Positions 30,925 through 40,223 of a stretch of 64,000 nucleotides of DNA are shown here, one piece after another. Origin of the DNA: Novipirellula sp052161655 (GTDB lineage: Bacteria > Planctomycetota > Planctomycetia > Pirellulales > Pirellulaceae); NCBI RefSeq assembly GCF_052161655.1, contig NZ_CP197418.1, positions 10,292,001-10,356,000 of the forward strand. Reading direction: 5' to 3'. Position numbers and translations under genes: made by a program. Below the pieces are notes generated by a model that saw only the letters and a program-made list of their open reading frames with translations, ran no database searches and was not told the DNA's origin. The first letter of the stretch is position 1. Each line of letters opens with the position of its first letter.

Positions 30925-33438
30925 TTACTTCGCTCGAAAAACATTGCTGGTTGTGGCGGCAACGATCAGATCCTGAAAACGGTAACCGCCGTCGGGTTCA
31001 GCCTTGACGATGGCATTGACGACGCGTTGATCTCCGACCGAGAGCTCTCTGCCTGCGCCGTACTGCAGCAACTTAACAAGCAGACAACGGATGAAGATTT
31101 CCGGTTTGTCGAGCAGCACTTGCCGAATGGAATCCACTCCGCTGAGTTGCGTGCCGTCGGGCATCGTCGCTTTCGCGTCGATGGGTTGTTTCTGACCGAT
31201 GTATTTGTCTCGCCAACCACCAACCGCATCGAAGTTTTCCAGTGCCAAGCCAATCGGATCGATATCGCGATGGCACTTGGCACACGTTTCGATCGTTTGA
31301 TGGGCCGCCAATGTTTCGCGGACGGTAATCGCCTGACTGGTATCGACATCCAGCGCAGGGACGTCCTTGGGTGGCGGCGGTGGATGCTGACCGAAGAGAT
31401 TTCCTAGAACCCAGACACCGCGCAGGATGGGCGATGATTCCACGCCGTCTCCGGTCACCGTGAGGACACCGGGCAGGCCGAGCACACCTCGACGATCGAG
31501 AACGTGACGCGGTAAGTTTTGCTCTCCATCCTTCAAGTCGATGCGTTCAGGTTCGGGCCAAGCTAGGCTTTGACGTCGGCGAGCGGCGACGGCTTCGAGA
31601 TTTTTATCTCGCCTTGTTTTCATCCCCCAAACCACTCGCATCGCGCTGTTGGCGTAGGTGAAATCGGAATCAACCAAGGTGGAAATCGGCATGTTCTCAC
31701 GCAGGATTTCGTCGAAGAACATCTCGGTCGAACGAATGAAACCATAACGCAAGGTTGGATCCCATTGGTAACGATTGTCGCAAACGTTGATCACCGCGAC
31801 GTCTCGATTTCCGAGCCATTGACCGGTGAAATTCTTCACAAATCGTTGTGCTTTCGGATCGGCCAAGAGACGTTCGGTTTGGGCGGCTAGCGTTTCTGAA
31901 TCCGAGAGTTTTCCTGCTGCGGCGAGATCGAGAAGCTCTTTATCAGGCAACGAGCTCCAGAGAAAATAGGAGAGCCGTGAAGCAAGTGCGAAGTCATTGA
32001 GTGGACGGAAAGCTTTTGGTTTTTCATGTGAGCCGTCGCTGCTAGCCTCGGGTTGGTGCTTGAGGCCCGCGGCTAGCGCCGTCGGCTCACGTTCCGACTC
32101 GCGATAAAGAAACGCAGGCGAGCAAAGCAGACGCCGAATGGCGTAGTGCCAAGCAAATTCCGGCTTTCCAGTTTCCTCGCCATGCTTCAAAACCGCTGCG
32201 ATCAGCTTGTTCGATTCAGCATCCGTCAGCGGGCGACGAAAGGCTCGCTGGGCGAAAGGGAGAAGCTTTGCCTCCAGTTCAACACGGTCGAGGTTCGGCG
32301 GCCAAGTGCCAAAAAATTCTTTGACTCGAGGTGGGACGGCGACCGGGCCTTCGATTTTCATCCCGCGTAGTTCAACAGTTGGCTCGGGGCGTTTTTTGAT
32401 CTTTTTGAGGGCACCATTGACTTGGGTGCGGTTTAAATCGCCTATGGGAAAAACATCAGGCGAAAGCCGGTTCACGCAGTAAAGATGAAATGTTTCGCCC
32501 GCTTCCATCGGAACGTCGCACTGGATCCACGTCGGCTCGCCAGTTGGAACTTCGACCTCAGCAACGAGCGTCGTATTCTCGATGCGTCGTCGCTTTGGCA
32601 GTTCCGATTCAGTGGGATCAAAAGCGTGAAAACTGAGCCGGAAAGGTTTTCCGTCGGCACCGGTTTCGGCCTGCGCATTTGCCAGAAGTGTCACGCGGTA
32701 TACGCCTGATTCCGGTGCGACAAACAAGGGGTCCCACAGTGCGCCGACCCAACCGGACATATTGAAGCCGGTGAACTTGAGAACCTTCTTCTTTCCACGC
32801 CAGCCTCTGACCCCGTCGACACCGATCGTTTCGGTGGTGAGGTCTGACGTGTAAGAAATGGATCTCGGCAAAGGCACGAATCGATCCGCGATGTTCGTTG
32901 CCGATTCGTGATATGCATCGATCACGGACGGGGAGAGAAACAAGCCTTCCGGCATCGTGTCAAACTCCGTGCTCGCAACGTCCTCAGGAAACGAGAGCGG
33001 CAGGTTGATCATGCGGAAGCCGAAGAGGTCGCGCACTGTGTTGAGATACTCGACCCGATTGAGTCTGCGTACCGGCGTGCCACCTGGCCGAGCGGATTGA
33101 TCAGCCAAAGTAAAACCGGTCTTGAGCGCCTTGATAAACTGTTCTCTTTCCGCAGCGCCCGGGTGAGCTTTCGCCTTTCTCGGCGGCATGTCGCCATCCG
33201 AGACATACTGAAAAACCAAATCCCATTGTTCGCGGGAATCCGACTTGGTCAGATCCCACGACAGAGTATCGATGCGGAAGTCACCCTGCTGTGCATCTGA
33301 GCCATGGCATTTGACGCAGAATTCGTTGGTGAAATCGGTGATGGATTTCGGGATGGGTTCGGCTGCATCGCTTTGAGCCGTGGCGCACAACAATATCGCG
33401 ACGCACAATAATCGTTTAACCGGTAGCCGTAGGCGCAC
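30925..33438 (-). CDS. Planctomycete cytochrome/DUF1592-type protein
   Basis: The protein has a haem c motif FCVKCHGSDAQQGDF shortly after a signal peptide, then DUF1587 (PVRRLNRVEYLNTVRDLFG), DUF1595/1592 (LASRLSYFLWSSLPD), DUF1588 (LGLPGVLTVTGDGVESSPILRGVWVLGNLFG, read in parts) and DUF1585 with a second CAKCHRDIDP motif. About 838 residues from the GTG at 33436-33438, which gives a good signal peptide (RLPVKRLLCVAILLCATAQ). This GTG is inside REP B; an ATG at 33522 is the alternative and would translate the REP. It partners DUF1552 proteins, probably in an outer-space redox or polymer-degrading complex. Confidence 0.8.
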   Translation of the reverse strand: MRLRLPVKRLLCVAILLCATAQSDAAEPIPKSITDFTNEFCVKCHGSDAQQGDFRIDTLSWDLTKSDSREQWDLVFQYVSDGDMPPRKAKAHPGAAEREQFIKALKTGFTLADQSARPGGTPVRRLNRVEYLNTVRDLFGFRMINLPLSFPEDVASTEFDTMPEGLFLSPSVIDAYHESATNIADRFVPLPRSISYTSDLTTETIGVDGVRGWRGKKKVLKFTGFNMSGWVGALWDPLFVAPESGVYRVTLLANAQAETGADGKPFRLSFHAFDPTESELPKRRRIENTTLVAEVEVPTGEPTWIQCDVPMEAGETFHLYCVNRLSPDVFPIGDLNRTQVNGALKKIKKRPEPTVELRGMKIEGPVAVPPRVKEFFGTWPPNLDRVELEAKLLPFAQRAFRRPLTDAESNKLIAAVLKHGEETGKPEFAWHYAIRRLLCSPAFLYRESEREPTALAAGLKHQPEASSDGSHEKPKAFRPLNDFALASRLSYFLWSSLPDKELLDLAAAGKLSDSETLAAQTERLLADPKAQRFVKNFTGQWLGNRDVAVINVCDNRYQWDPTLRYGFIRSTEMFFDEILRENMPISTLVDSDFTYANSAMRVVWGMKTRRDKNLEAVAARRRQSLAWPEPERIDLKDGEQNLPRHVLDRRGVLGLPGVLTVTGDGVESSPILRGVWVLGNLFGQHPPPPPKDVPALDVDTSQAITVRETLAAHQTIETCAKCHRDIDPIGLALENFDAVGGWRDKYIGQKQPIDAKATMPDGTQLSGVDSIRQVLLDKPEIFIRCLLVKLLQYGAGRELSVGDQRVVNAIVKAEPDGGYRFQDLIVAATTSNVFRAK

Positions 33439-33495
33439 GCGAGCGCACCAATTAGCAAATAAAAAACGCGTGCGCCTGCGGCTACCGGTTAAACG
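33413..33495 (+). repeat. REP palindrome B
   Basis: CGTTTAACCGGTAGCCG and its complement at the far end (GCGGCTACCGGTTAAACG read across 33479-33495) enclose a central spacer. It overlaps the start region of the DUF1592-type gene and lies just downstream of the RAYT gene. Confidence 0.9.
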
Positions 33496-33503
33496 AGAAA
33501 TAA

Positions 33504-34127
33504 TCAATGGTACGTTACCCATCCTTTATCGAGACCTGCAAACGGAGTGACCCATTTCCATTCTTGTTTTGGTTTGCCTTCTTTGATTGGATTTTCAACT
33601 ACGTACGCGATTGCATTATCAATCGCGTCTTCGCCGTCTAAGTAGACCTTCCATTGGTGTTTCGCCCACATTTGTGGTGTCGCCCCGTCCGATCTTGCAT
33701 GCTGCTCCAGCGGATGTCGGCCGTCGTCAAGCAACTGTCTTGTTGCCGCACCCTTCAATAGATTTGCGACCTGTTCGACCTTGTATCGATGGCGAGCGAT
33801 AACCAGGTGCGTGTGCTCGGGAAGAATCGCGCACGCCCAGATCGAGTAACCGCTGGTGGCCGCTTGTTTTGCAAATCCATTGGCGATCGATGACGCTTGG
33901 TGTCCGTCAAGAACAACCGGTGGGTAAAGCAATGCCTTTTGTGCAGCTTTTCGCTGCGCTATCTCTTCGGGCGTCAATTGAGAAAGATTGCGTTGTTCCA
34001 ACGCACGGGTTGTTGCGCCGTACTTCGCGATCTCCCAGCTACCAACAAAGTCAGACCATGAGCCACGAGGATCGTTGGGAAGCCAACACCCGTAGCAAGG
34101 CAGAATCACATGGTACGCGTGAATCAT
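33504..34127 (-). CDS. REP-associated tyrosine transposase (RAYT)
   Basis: The ATG at 34127 follows GGGAGGACTCGAC. The 207-residue protein has the Y1-transposase fold of the IS200/IS605 relatives: MIHAYHVILPCYGCWLP, the HUH motif PEHTHLVIARHRYKVEQV near residue 105-120 and a helical segment with a tyrosine candidate near 185. REP palindromes B and C flank it at 9 and 17 bp, as in known RAYT/REP loci. RAYTs are thought to spread or process REP elements. It interrupts the cytochrome/DUF1552 cluster. Confidence 0.85.
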   Translation of the reverse strand: MIHAYHVILPCYGCWLPNDPRGSWSDFVGSWEIAKYGATTRALEQRNLSQLTPEEIAQRKAAQKALLYPPVVLDGHQASSIANGFAKQAATSGYSIWACAILPEHTHLVIARHRYKVEQVANLLKGAATRQLLDDGRHPLEQHARSDGATPQMWAKHQWKVYLDGEDAIDNAIAYVVENPIKEGKPKQEWKWVTPFAGLDKGWVTYH

Positions 34128-34143
34128 GTCGAGTCCTCCCAAT

Positions 34144-34219
34144 CGTTTAACCGGTAGCTGCAGGCGCACGCGTTTTGACAAACCGGGAGACGCGTGCGCC
34201 TGCGGCTGCCGGTTAAACG
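34144..34219 (+). repeat. REP palindrome C
   Basis: CGTTTAACCGGTAGCTGCAG ... and ...TGCGGCTGCCGGTTAAACG; 76 bp, immediately 5' of the RAYT gene. Confidence 0.9.
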
Positions 34220-34236
34220 AAGAGTAGACAACGTTC

Positions 34237-35499
34237 TCATAGCAACGCCCCGTTCAGGTTCGACGTGCTCGAAGCGAATGAATCTGCCTCGAAACCCAGT
34301 TGTTGCAAAACCGTGACGTAGAGATCGCATGCCATCTCGTTCTTGTGCTCTTGATCCGCACCACAGGAAACGTGGCGTTTGTGCTTGTATCCGCCGCCGG
34401 CAATCATCAATGGATAATCGACGCGCCGGTGCTTTGACGCATCTGCCATCGCGCTGCCAATCAGCAGAGTCGTGTTATCAAGCATCGTGGAGCCATCGCT
34501 GTCGCGCGTCTGGCTGAGCGATTTCATAAAACGCGATGCTCCCTTCATGTGAGCGGATTCAACCGCCACGAGTTCGTCGACTTTGTTCTTTCTGTTTCCG
34601 TGGTGCGAAAGGCCGTGATAGCTCGTCGACATGAGACTATCGCCAAGTAACAACGCCGCCCCGCCCAGCGGGATGGTCAGGGAGAAAACACGACACGAAT
34701 CGTTCTTGATCGCGAGCGCCATCAAATCCCACATCAAATCTTCGTTCTGAAGCAACATAGACTCCGCCACAACCTCGCTCTCGGGCAGCGAGAAACCCGG
34801 CTCGCGCACAGGAAACGGTTTATCGAGCCAATCACGGCGGCGAGCGAGCTTCTGTTCCACCTCGCGGACGCCGGTAAGATATTCATCGAGCTTATCCTGA
34901 TCCTGTCGACCGACTTGTGCTCGCAAAATCCGTGCATCTTCGCTGACATCATCGAGCAGACTACGCCCCGATTCGAGCAGGTATTGCTGGCGTTTCATAT
35001 CCGCAGCTTTACCGCCAAAAATCTTACCGAACATAACACTGGGCCGAATGATCGGAGGCAACGGGATCCCATTTGCGTTCAGCGACATCGCCGCATTGTT
35101 GCGAATCTCACCAGCGCAGAGCTGAAGCGATTCGTAGCGGGTTTCCGACCCCATTTTCGCCGCGACTAATTGGTCCAGCGAAACACTTCGCAGAACCTGA
35201 CCGGTGAACAGCGTGTAAACCAAAGCATGACCATTCCCCGTCGGGCCCTTATGATCGAGCCCTGAAATCGTAGTGAACTGGTCGCCCACGCCCGCGTCAT
35301 CCAGCGGCTTGATGAGCCGGGCATCCGCGCTACTGGCAAAGAAGTCCGGCTTGTACCAGCCCAATTGCGTTCCTACACAAACGAGTCGCTTAGGCGCTTT
35401 CTTCGTTTCTGCAGCATTGCCTAGCGACGCCAATAATGGCAATGCGAGTGTCCCGCCAAGGAAGTTTCGGCGTGGTATTCTGGATTGATCATAATTCAT
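34237..35499 (-). CDS. DUF1552 Tat-exported protein
   Basis: The 420-residue protein begins with a twin-arginine signal (RIPRRNFLGGTLALPLLASLG) and carries the DUF1552 landmarks: KRLVCVGTQLGWYKPDFF, a conserved NGHALVYTLFTG region, SYHGLSHHGN and SMLDNTTLL-like DGSTMLDNTTLLIGSAMAD. It overlaps the upstream DUF1552 gene by ATGA. Members are always beside DUF1592-type cytochromes in planctomycetes; function unproven. It would naturally be followed by the 30925 gene but the RAYT now lies between. Confidence 0.88.
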   Translation of the reverse strand: MNYDQSRIPRRNFLGGTLALPLLASLGNAAETKKAPKRLVCVGTQLGWYKPDFFASSADARLIKPLDDAGVGDQFTTISGLDHKGPTGNGHALVYTLFTGQVLRSVSLDQLVAAKMGSETRYESLQLCAGEIRNNAAMSLNANGIPLPPIIRPSVMFGKIFGGKAADMKRQQYLLESGRSLLDDVSEDARILRAQVGRQDQDKLDEYLTGVREVEQKLARRRDWLDKPFPVREPGFSLPESEVVAESMLLQNEDLMWDLMALAIKNDSCRVFSLTIPLGGAALLLGDSLMSTSYHGLSHHGNRKNKVDELVAVESAHMKGASRFMKSLSQTRDSDGSTMLDNTTLLIGSAMADASKHRRVDYPLMIAGGGYKHKRHVSCGADQEHKNEMACDLYVTVLQQLGFEADSFASSTSNLNGALL

Positions 35500-36842
35500 G
35501 TTGATACGATCTCTCCAATCACACCGTCGGCTTCACCGCCCTGAAAGTTCTCGGGAACCGGTACGCCCATCACGCCGAACATCGTCTGCCACAGGTTGCC
35601 GAGATAGGCATCTTCCTTGCGGACGTGCCCTTGGTGTTTCACTCCGATGCCGCTACCGCCACACAGGATGGCTGGCAAATGATGGTTGTTGTGGGCGTTG
35701 ATCGTTCCGCCGGAAGATCCCCAGACGACCATGGTGTGGTCAAGCAGCGTGCCGTCGCCCTCCTTTATCGATTTCAGCCGGTCGAGAAAGTAGGCCCATT
35801 CTTCCATGTACCAAGTATCGGCCTTGGTCCACCAACGGAGCTTGTCGGGATCCTCGCCGTGGTGGGTCATCTCGTGGTAACCGTACGGGTTGCCCTCACC
35901 CCTAAACGCTCCGGTTCCGTCCGAGTTATCCATGCGTGCCAGGTAAGAGATCACACGGGTGCTGTCGGTCTGCAGGGCGAGCGTAATCAAGTCATACATC
36001 AGCCGCTGATAGCGGCGATAGTCGAGTCCCCTGCGACTGGGGTCGAGGCCCTGTTCATCACCGAACTTGGGCGTGTCGACCGTTGGCTTCGGTTCATACA
36101 ACCATGTTTTTTCAACTTGCATTTGCTTCTCGAGGTCTCGAATCCCCGTGAAGTACTCGTCGAGCTTCTCGCGATCGACCTTGCCAAGTCGATTGGAGAG
36201 CGCAGCGGCCTCGCACCGCACGGAGTCGAGCACACTGGAGCGCCGCGCGAACTCGGCCTCGCGTTCAGCGAGCGTATCGCCGGTATCCGGGCGGAACATT
36301 TTATCGAACAGCACATGAGGCCGGTTCTCAGCCGGGAGCGGCGTGCCACTGCGACTCCATGAAAGCGTGTTGTCTTGCGGGTTGCCAAACCCAGTTCCCC
36401 GTTGGATGCCGAGAACCAGCGATGAGTACCGAGTCTGGTGCCCGATCACGCTGGCGAGTTCCTGATCACAGGAGATGCGGAGTTTGCTACCACTCTCGTG
36501 CGTGTTCGTGCCGGTCAGGAAAGTGCGATCGCCGCCGTGGCCGCCAGAGTGGGTCAGTTTGAGTCCACTGACAACAGTGAAGTCGCGGCGATGGCGCTCG
36601 AGCGGTCGCAGGATGGGCGTTAGCTGGTAGTCGGGTCCGGCGGTGGCTGGCGTGAAGTCCCGGCCGTTCAGCCCAAGTCCCCACATGCAGTAGACCGAAC
36701 GCTTGGGAATTTCGTCGGCCGCAATGCCACCGGCGGTGTCGGCCCCGCGAGCACAGACACTCATCGCCTCGAGCCAAGGCAGGGACATCGTGACTCCAGC
36801 GCCTCGGAGAAACGTGCGGCGACGCAGCGGTGAATGGTCCAT
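35496..36842 (-). CDS. DUF1552 Tat-exported protein
   Basis: The 448-residue protein has the Tat signal RRRTFLRGAGVTMSLPWLEAM, then KRSVYCMWGLGLNGRDFTP, GTNTHESGSKLRISCDQ, GYHEMTHHGEDPDK and LDHTMVVWGSSGGTINAHNNHHLP. It is a second DUF1552 paralogue, only distantly similar to its neighbour. It lies 14 bp after the DUF1592-type gene at 36857 and overlaps the next by ATGA, so the three form one operon. Confidence 0.9.
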   Translation of the reverse strand: MDHSPLRRRTFLRGAGVTMSLPWLEAMSVCARGADTAGGIAADEIPKRSVYCMWGLGLNGRDFTPATAGPDYQLTPILRPLERHRRDFTVVSGLKLTHSGGHGGDRTFLTGTNTHESGSKLRISCDQELASVIGHQTRYSSLVLGIQRGTGFGNPQDNTLSWSRSGTPLPAENRPHVLFDKMFRPDTGDTLAEREAEFARRSSVLDSVRCEAAALSNRLGKVDREKLDEYFTGIRDLEKQMQVEKTWLYEPKPTVDTPKFGDEQGLDPSRRGLDYRRYQRLMYDLITLALQTDSTRVISYLARMDNSDGTGAFRGEGNPYGYHEMTHHGEDPDKLRWWTKADTWYMEEWAYFLDRLKSIKEGDGTLLDHTMVVWGSSGGTINAHNNHHLPAILCGGSGIGVKHQGHVRKEDAYLGNLWQTMFGVMGVPVPENFQGGEADGVIGEIVST

Positions 36843-36856
36843 GTTGATCTCGCTTT

Positions 36857-39517
36857 CTATTTCGATTGAAAGAGTTCACTGCGAACAACGGCGCGAATGA
36901 GCGTGCGAATCCGGTAGTCGTCACTCCGAACCGATTCGGTGATGGCGTCCACGGTTTGGTGGTCGGCGTAACCGACCGGGCGAGTGAGCGCGTAGGTTAG
37001 CATTTTTTTGACGAGGGTTTGTGTGAATGGGTCGCGCCGCTTCAGCAGTCCCGCCTTGTACTCATCGAGCGAGGCAAACGCGTCACCCTCTGGGAACTTT
37101 CCGCTGACGTCGATCGGGGGCGCGTTTCTACTGCGGAACCCCTCGCCGTTCGCCTGCGTGCGCCACTGCCCAATCACATCATAATTCTCTAACGCGATCC
37201 CAAACGGGTCCAGCTTCGTGTGACACGACGCGCACGTTGGTTCATTGCGGTGAAGGTCGAGCCGCTCACGCACCGTTAATTTTTTTCCGGCCGTGTTGGG
37301 TTGAATCTCGCCGGCATTGGGCGGTGGATTGCCCGGCGGATCGCCAAACAGTTCCGTCTTGACCCAAGCCGCCCGCCGCACCGGCAATGTACGGGTCCCG
37401 TCGGAAAGCAACGTCATCAGGCCCGCCATCCCCAGAACGCCACCTCGATGATGTTGCGGCTGGACGGCGACACGACGGATGTTCGGACCCTCGACGCCTT
37501 CGATCCCATAATGCAAAGCAAGCCGCTCGTTGATCATCACGAAGTCGCTGTCGAGGAAATTGGTGACGGATAAATCATTAGCGACGACCTCCCGAAAAAA
37601 CGCGTAGGCCTCCAGCTTGGAAGACTCCTCAAGTTCCGCGTCGTAGTCCCGGTACTCGGCGGCTGGCATGGTATTGCCGAACTCGCGGACGTGCAGCCAC
37701 TGACCTGCGACCCCCTCGACCAGCGCCGCGGATTTTGGGTCATCGAGCATGCGATCGACCTGCTCCATGAGCGTTCGCGGATTGTGAAGTTGCCCGCTCT
37801 CGGCGAGCGCGAACAACGTCTCGTCCGGCATGCTGGACCAGAGAAAGTAGCTCAGCCGCGAGGCGAGTTCGTAGTCGGTGAGTTCGCGTGGTGTCTCGCC
37901 AATCGCCGGTTCTTGGATGAAGAGGAAACCGGGAGAACAAAGAACGCGTGCCAACCCCAACCTCGCGGCTTCGTGAAGCCCAACCCCCGTCTCTCGAGCT
38001 CGTTCGACAAATTGGACCACGCCGTCGATTTCGGCCTGACTCACGGGGCGGCGATAGGCCCGCGGAAGGAGCCGGACGAAGATCTCCCGCGCGTACTCGG
38101 TGTCCTCGCGCTGCTCGCCAGCGAAGAAGATCGTCTTGTGACTTTTTGGTGGCCACTCCTTCGCGACCGGGCCGCTGATCTCGAACCAGTCGACGAAGAT
38201 GGTCGGCGGGTTCTCGGAATCTCGCTGGGGATTGAAGTGCCTCAGTGGCCCTTTCCACTTGCTCGCCTCGGCAACGATCGTCTCCAACTCGGTGCGCGCG
38301 GCTTCGATCTCGGCCTGCGACGCACCCGACGTGTTGGCGTCACGCAACTTGCCTTGAGCTCTCCGCACCACGTTGTTCCAACGGCTAGCCTCCGGCGTAG
38401 ACACAATCAGATCGACGATGTCGTTGAATGTGAACGCGACGCTGCGTTTCAATCCGTCTGGGCCACAGCGTAGGAACACCACCGCTTCGTGGACACGTGG
38501 GTCGTCAAGCGGTGCATCGATTGGAATCTCGACCTCGTCGTGGACAGGCGTTCGGGCACCATAAACGGCGGTCACTCGGATCGGTTCGCCGCGTGATCCG
38601 GGGCTGGCGCCCGCACGAATTCGGATGCGGTAATAGCCGTCTTGGGTCACCACGTCCGTGCCATCGACGTTCCCCAACCGACCTCGAGGGTCATCCTTTG
38701 AACGGTTCCCGTAACCGTGAACGTATCGCACACCACCGTCGATAACCTCCGAACCGGTCTCACCGATTTCGACCAGCGTCTCCGCGAACCGGCTCTTCGA
38801 CTTCGTTTTGCGACGCGCCACGCGCGGATTCTCCTCAGCCTCGAACCGTTCGGATCGAACCGGAGGCACACCGACGACGATTGCGCGCTCGGCAATGCGT
38901 TCGGCGACCGCAAGCGTTCGTTCGATCTGTGTCTGGTCAATGAACAAGGCTACACCCAGACGGTCGAACCCCTCCGCCTTTCCATCGCCAGGCAGTTCCT
39001 CGACAAGCGGCGTGAGCACCAGCGGGTCCATGTGCAAAAGATCGCGAACACTGTTGGCAAACTCAATCCGATTGAGACGTCGCATGGGAATCCGCCCACC
39101 CGCATTTCTAGCGGCCCGTTCTGCGTCACGCAGCCCCGTGTTGATCCAATCGACAACGGGCTCGAACTCGCCTGGCGTAGGCCGTGGTTCATCCTCGGGC
39201 GGCATCGATCCGAGGTTGATCATGTCCACGACCTCCTTCCACTGCTCCGCCACGGTGGGAGCATTGAAGTCAGTCGAAAGCTGGTCGATGCGGAATCCAG
39301 CATTCGACCGTTTCGGACCATGGCAGCCAGCGCAGTGACGGGTAAGAAACGGCTGGACCTTCTCAACGAACTTGTGATGTTCGACTTCTCGATTCCAAGA
39401 ATCCTGCGCCCACGTATTGGCATCTGCGATCGAGTTTACGACGAACAGGAAGAACAGCAGTCCCCGAAGGTGACCGACTTCCAATGCTCGGCATACACGC
39501 AGATGGCGACGTCGCAT
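36857..39517 (-). CDS. Planctomycete cytochrome/DUF1592-type protein
   Basis: The 886-residue protein has an N-terminal hydrophobic signal (GLLFFLFVVNSIADANTWAQ), a haem c motif HCAGCHGPKRSNAGF, DUF1587 (PMRRLNRIEFANSVRDLLHM), a beta-rich carbohydrate-binding-like middle, DUF1595/1592 (LASRLSYFLWSSMPD), DUF1588 (HHRGGVLGMAGLMTLLSDGT), and DUF1585 with CASCHTKLDPFG. It is the first gene of the minus-strand operon with two DUF1552 genes. The role is probably periplasmic electron transfer or sugar-linked oxidation; not proven for the family. Confidence 0.9.
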   Translation of the reverse strand: MRRRHLRVCRALEVGHLRGLLFFLFVVNSIADANTWAQDSWNREVEHHKFVEKVQPFLTRHCAGCHGPKRSNAGFRIDQLSTDFNAPTVAEQWKEVVDMINLGSMPPEDEPRPTPGEFEPVVDWINTGLRDAERAARNAGGRIPMRRLNRIEFANSVRDLLHMDPLVLTPLVEELPGDGKAEGFDRLGVALFIDQTQIERTLAVAERIAERAIVVGVPPVRSERFEAEENPRVARRKTKSKSRFAETLVEIGETGSEVIDGGVRYVHGYGNRSKDDPRGRLGNVDGTDVVTQDGYYRIRIRAGASPGSRGEPIRVTAVYGARTPVHDEVEIPIDAPLDDPRVHEAVVFLRCGPDGLKRSVAFTFNDIVDLIVSTPEASRWNNVVRRAQGKLRDANTSGASQAEIEAARTELETIVAEASKWKGPLRHFNPQRDSENPPTIFVDWFEISGPVAKEWPPKSHKTIFFAGEQREDTEYAREIFVRLLPRAYRRPVSQAEIDGVVQFVERARETGVGLHEAARLGLARVLCSPGFLFIQEPAIGETPRELTDYELASRLSYFLWSSMPDETLFALAESGQLHNPRTLMEQVDRMLDDPKSAALVEGVAGQWLHVREFGNTMPAAEYRDYDAELEESSKLEAYAFFREVVANDLSVTNFLDSDFVMINERLALHYGIEGVEGPNIRRVAVQPQHHRGGVLGMAGLMTLLSDGTRTLPVRRAAWVKTELFGDPPGNPPPNAGEIQPNTAGKKLTVRERLDLHRNEPTCASCHTKLDPFGIALENYDVIGQWRTQANGEGFRSRNAPPIDVSGKFPEGDAFASLDEYKAGLLKRRDPFTQTLVKKMLTYALTRPVGYADHQTVDAITESVRSDDYRIRTLIRAVVRSELFQSK

Positions 39518-39571
39518 GGTTAGATCATCTCGTCGAAGGGGTTTTATTGCGCGGTTCAGAAAACATACGCC

Positions 39572-39722
39572 TTAGCAACGTCGGAACAATAAGTGACGGG
39601 TTTTCCCGTAGCGGAAGTCGTCAAGACTTTCGTTTTCCAGGCTGGTCGAAACTCTCGCGCGAGTTCCGCTACGTCAGTAATGACTCCGAAGGTCCTTAGT
39701 AACATCGGAACAATGAGTGACG
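39572..39722 (+). repeat. Repeat element with 27-bp flanking direct repeats
   Basis: Both ends read TTAG-AAC-TCGGAACAAT-AGTGACG with three mismatches. Inside are GTAGCGGAA (39611) and TTCCGCTAC (39664) arms, of a type repeated in pirellula genomes. It may be a small insertion that duplicated its target, or a duplicated repeat unit. Confidence 0.5.
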
Positions 39723-39958
39723 CCAAATCAAATTTGCAATCATCGCTCCGCGTGATTTTAGCAACAAAAATTGGTCAGTTATTGTACCGATGGTCCTTCG
39801 TCCGCGATCGCAGGCGATCGAGCGCCGCTTGTCAGTTTAATCGGCCGATGTTGATGGTGCACCACCGCAAGGCACCTAGCTCAACAAATCCCTGGTTCGG
39901 ATAGCGATTGCCTAGGGGAGCCTTTCACGAGCAGAACAGAGGTCTTGTTGGTTAATCA

Positions 39959-40084
39959 GCTGGATACCGCACCGGCGCGAAGTCGCTCGAAGACGTCACG
40001 CGTCTTTATGAAGAGATGTTTCGCGGCATGATGTCAACGCCTTACTACATCGGTTGGAACGCCGCCCCAAAAATTGCACATTGA
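39959..40084 (+). pseudogene. C-terminal gene fragment
   Basis: Forty-one protein-like codons (AGYRTGAKSLEDVTRLYEEM, then FRGMMSTPYYIGWNA...) end at a TGA, with a TAA two codons upstream and no start. This looks like the tail of a lost enzyme; tails ending ...M.STPY.IGW occur in glycoside hydrolases, but the assignment is weak. Confidence 0.4.
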
Positions 40085-40188
40085 GCAAGACGCCTGTGCC
40101 AGCTTCCTAACAGAGCCTTGATGAAAAGACGGTCTGATTCAGGAGAGGCCCAATGCCTCCGCCAAGCAAAAAAACTCAGAAAAATGCA

Positions 40189-40216
40189 TTGCATAGAACA
40201 GACAGGTCTGTATAGT
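40189..40216 (+). promoter_or_regulatory. tetR promoter with operator
   Basis: TTGCAT (40189-40194), 16 bp, TATAGT (40211-40216). The spacer contains the perfect palindrome ACAGACAGGTCTGT (40198-40211). The start codon of the TetR gene is 8 bp further, so the leader is very short. Autoregulation is expected. Confidence 0.75.
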
Positions 40217-40223
40217 TGAGTTT

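Larger units (their letters stand above)
39518..40223. other. Gene-poor stretch with a direct repeat and a gene remnant
   Basis: Holds a 27-bp direct repeat (39572-39598 and 39696-39722) with GTAGCGGAA / TTCCGCTAC inverted arms between, and the gene fragment at 39959-40084. The tetR promoter is at the right end. Confidence 0.5.
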
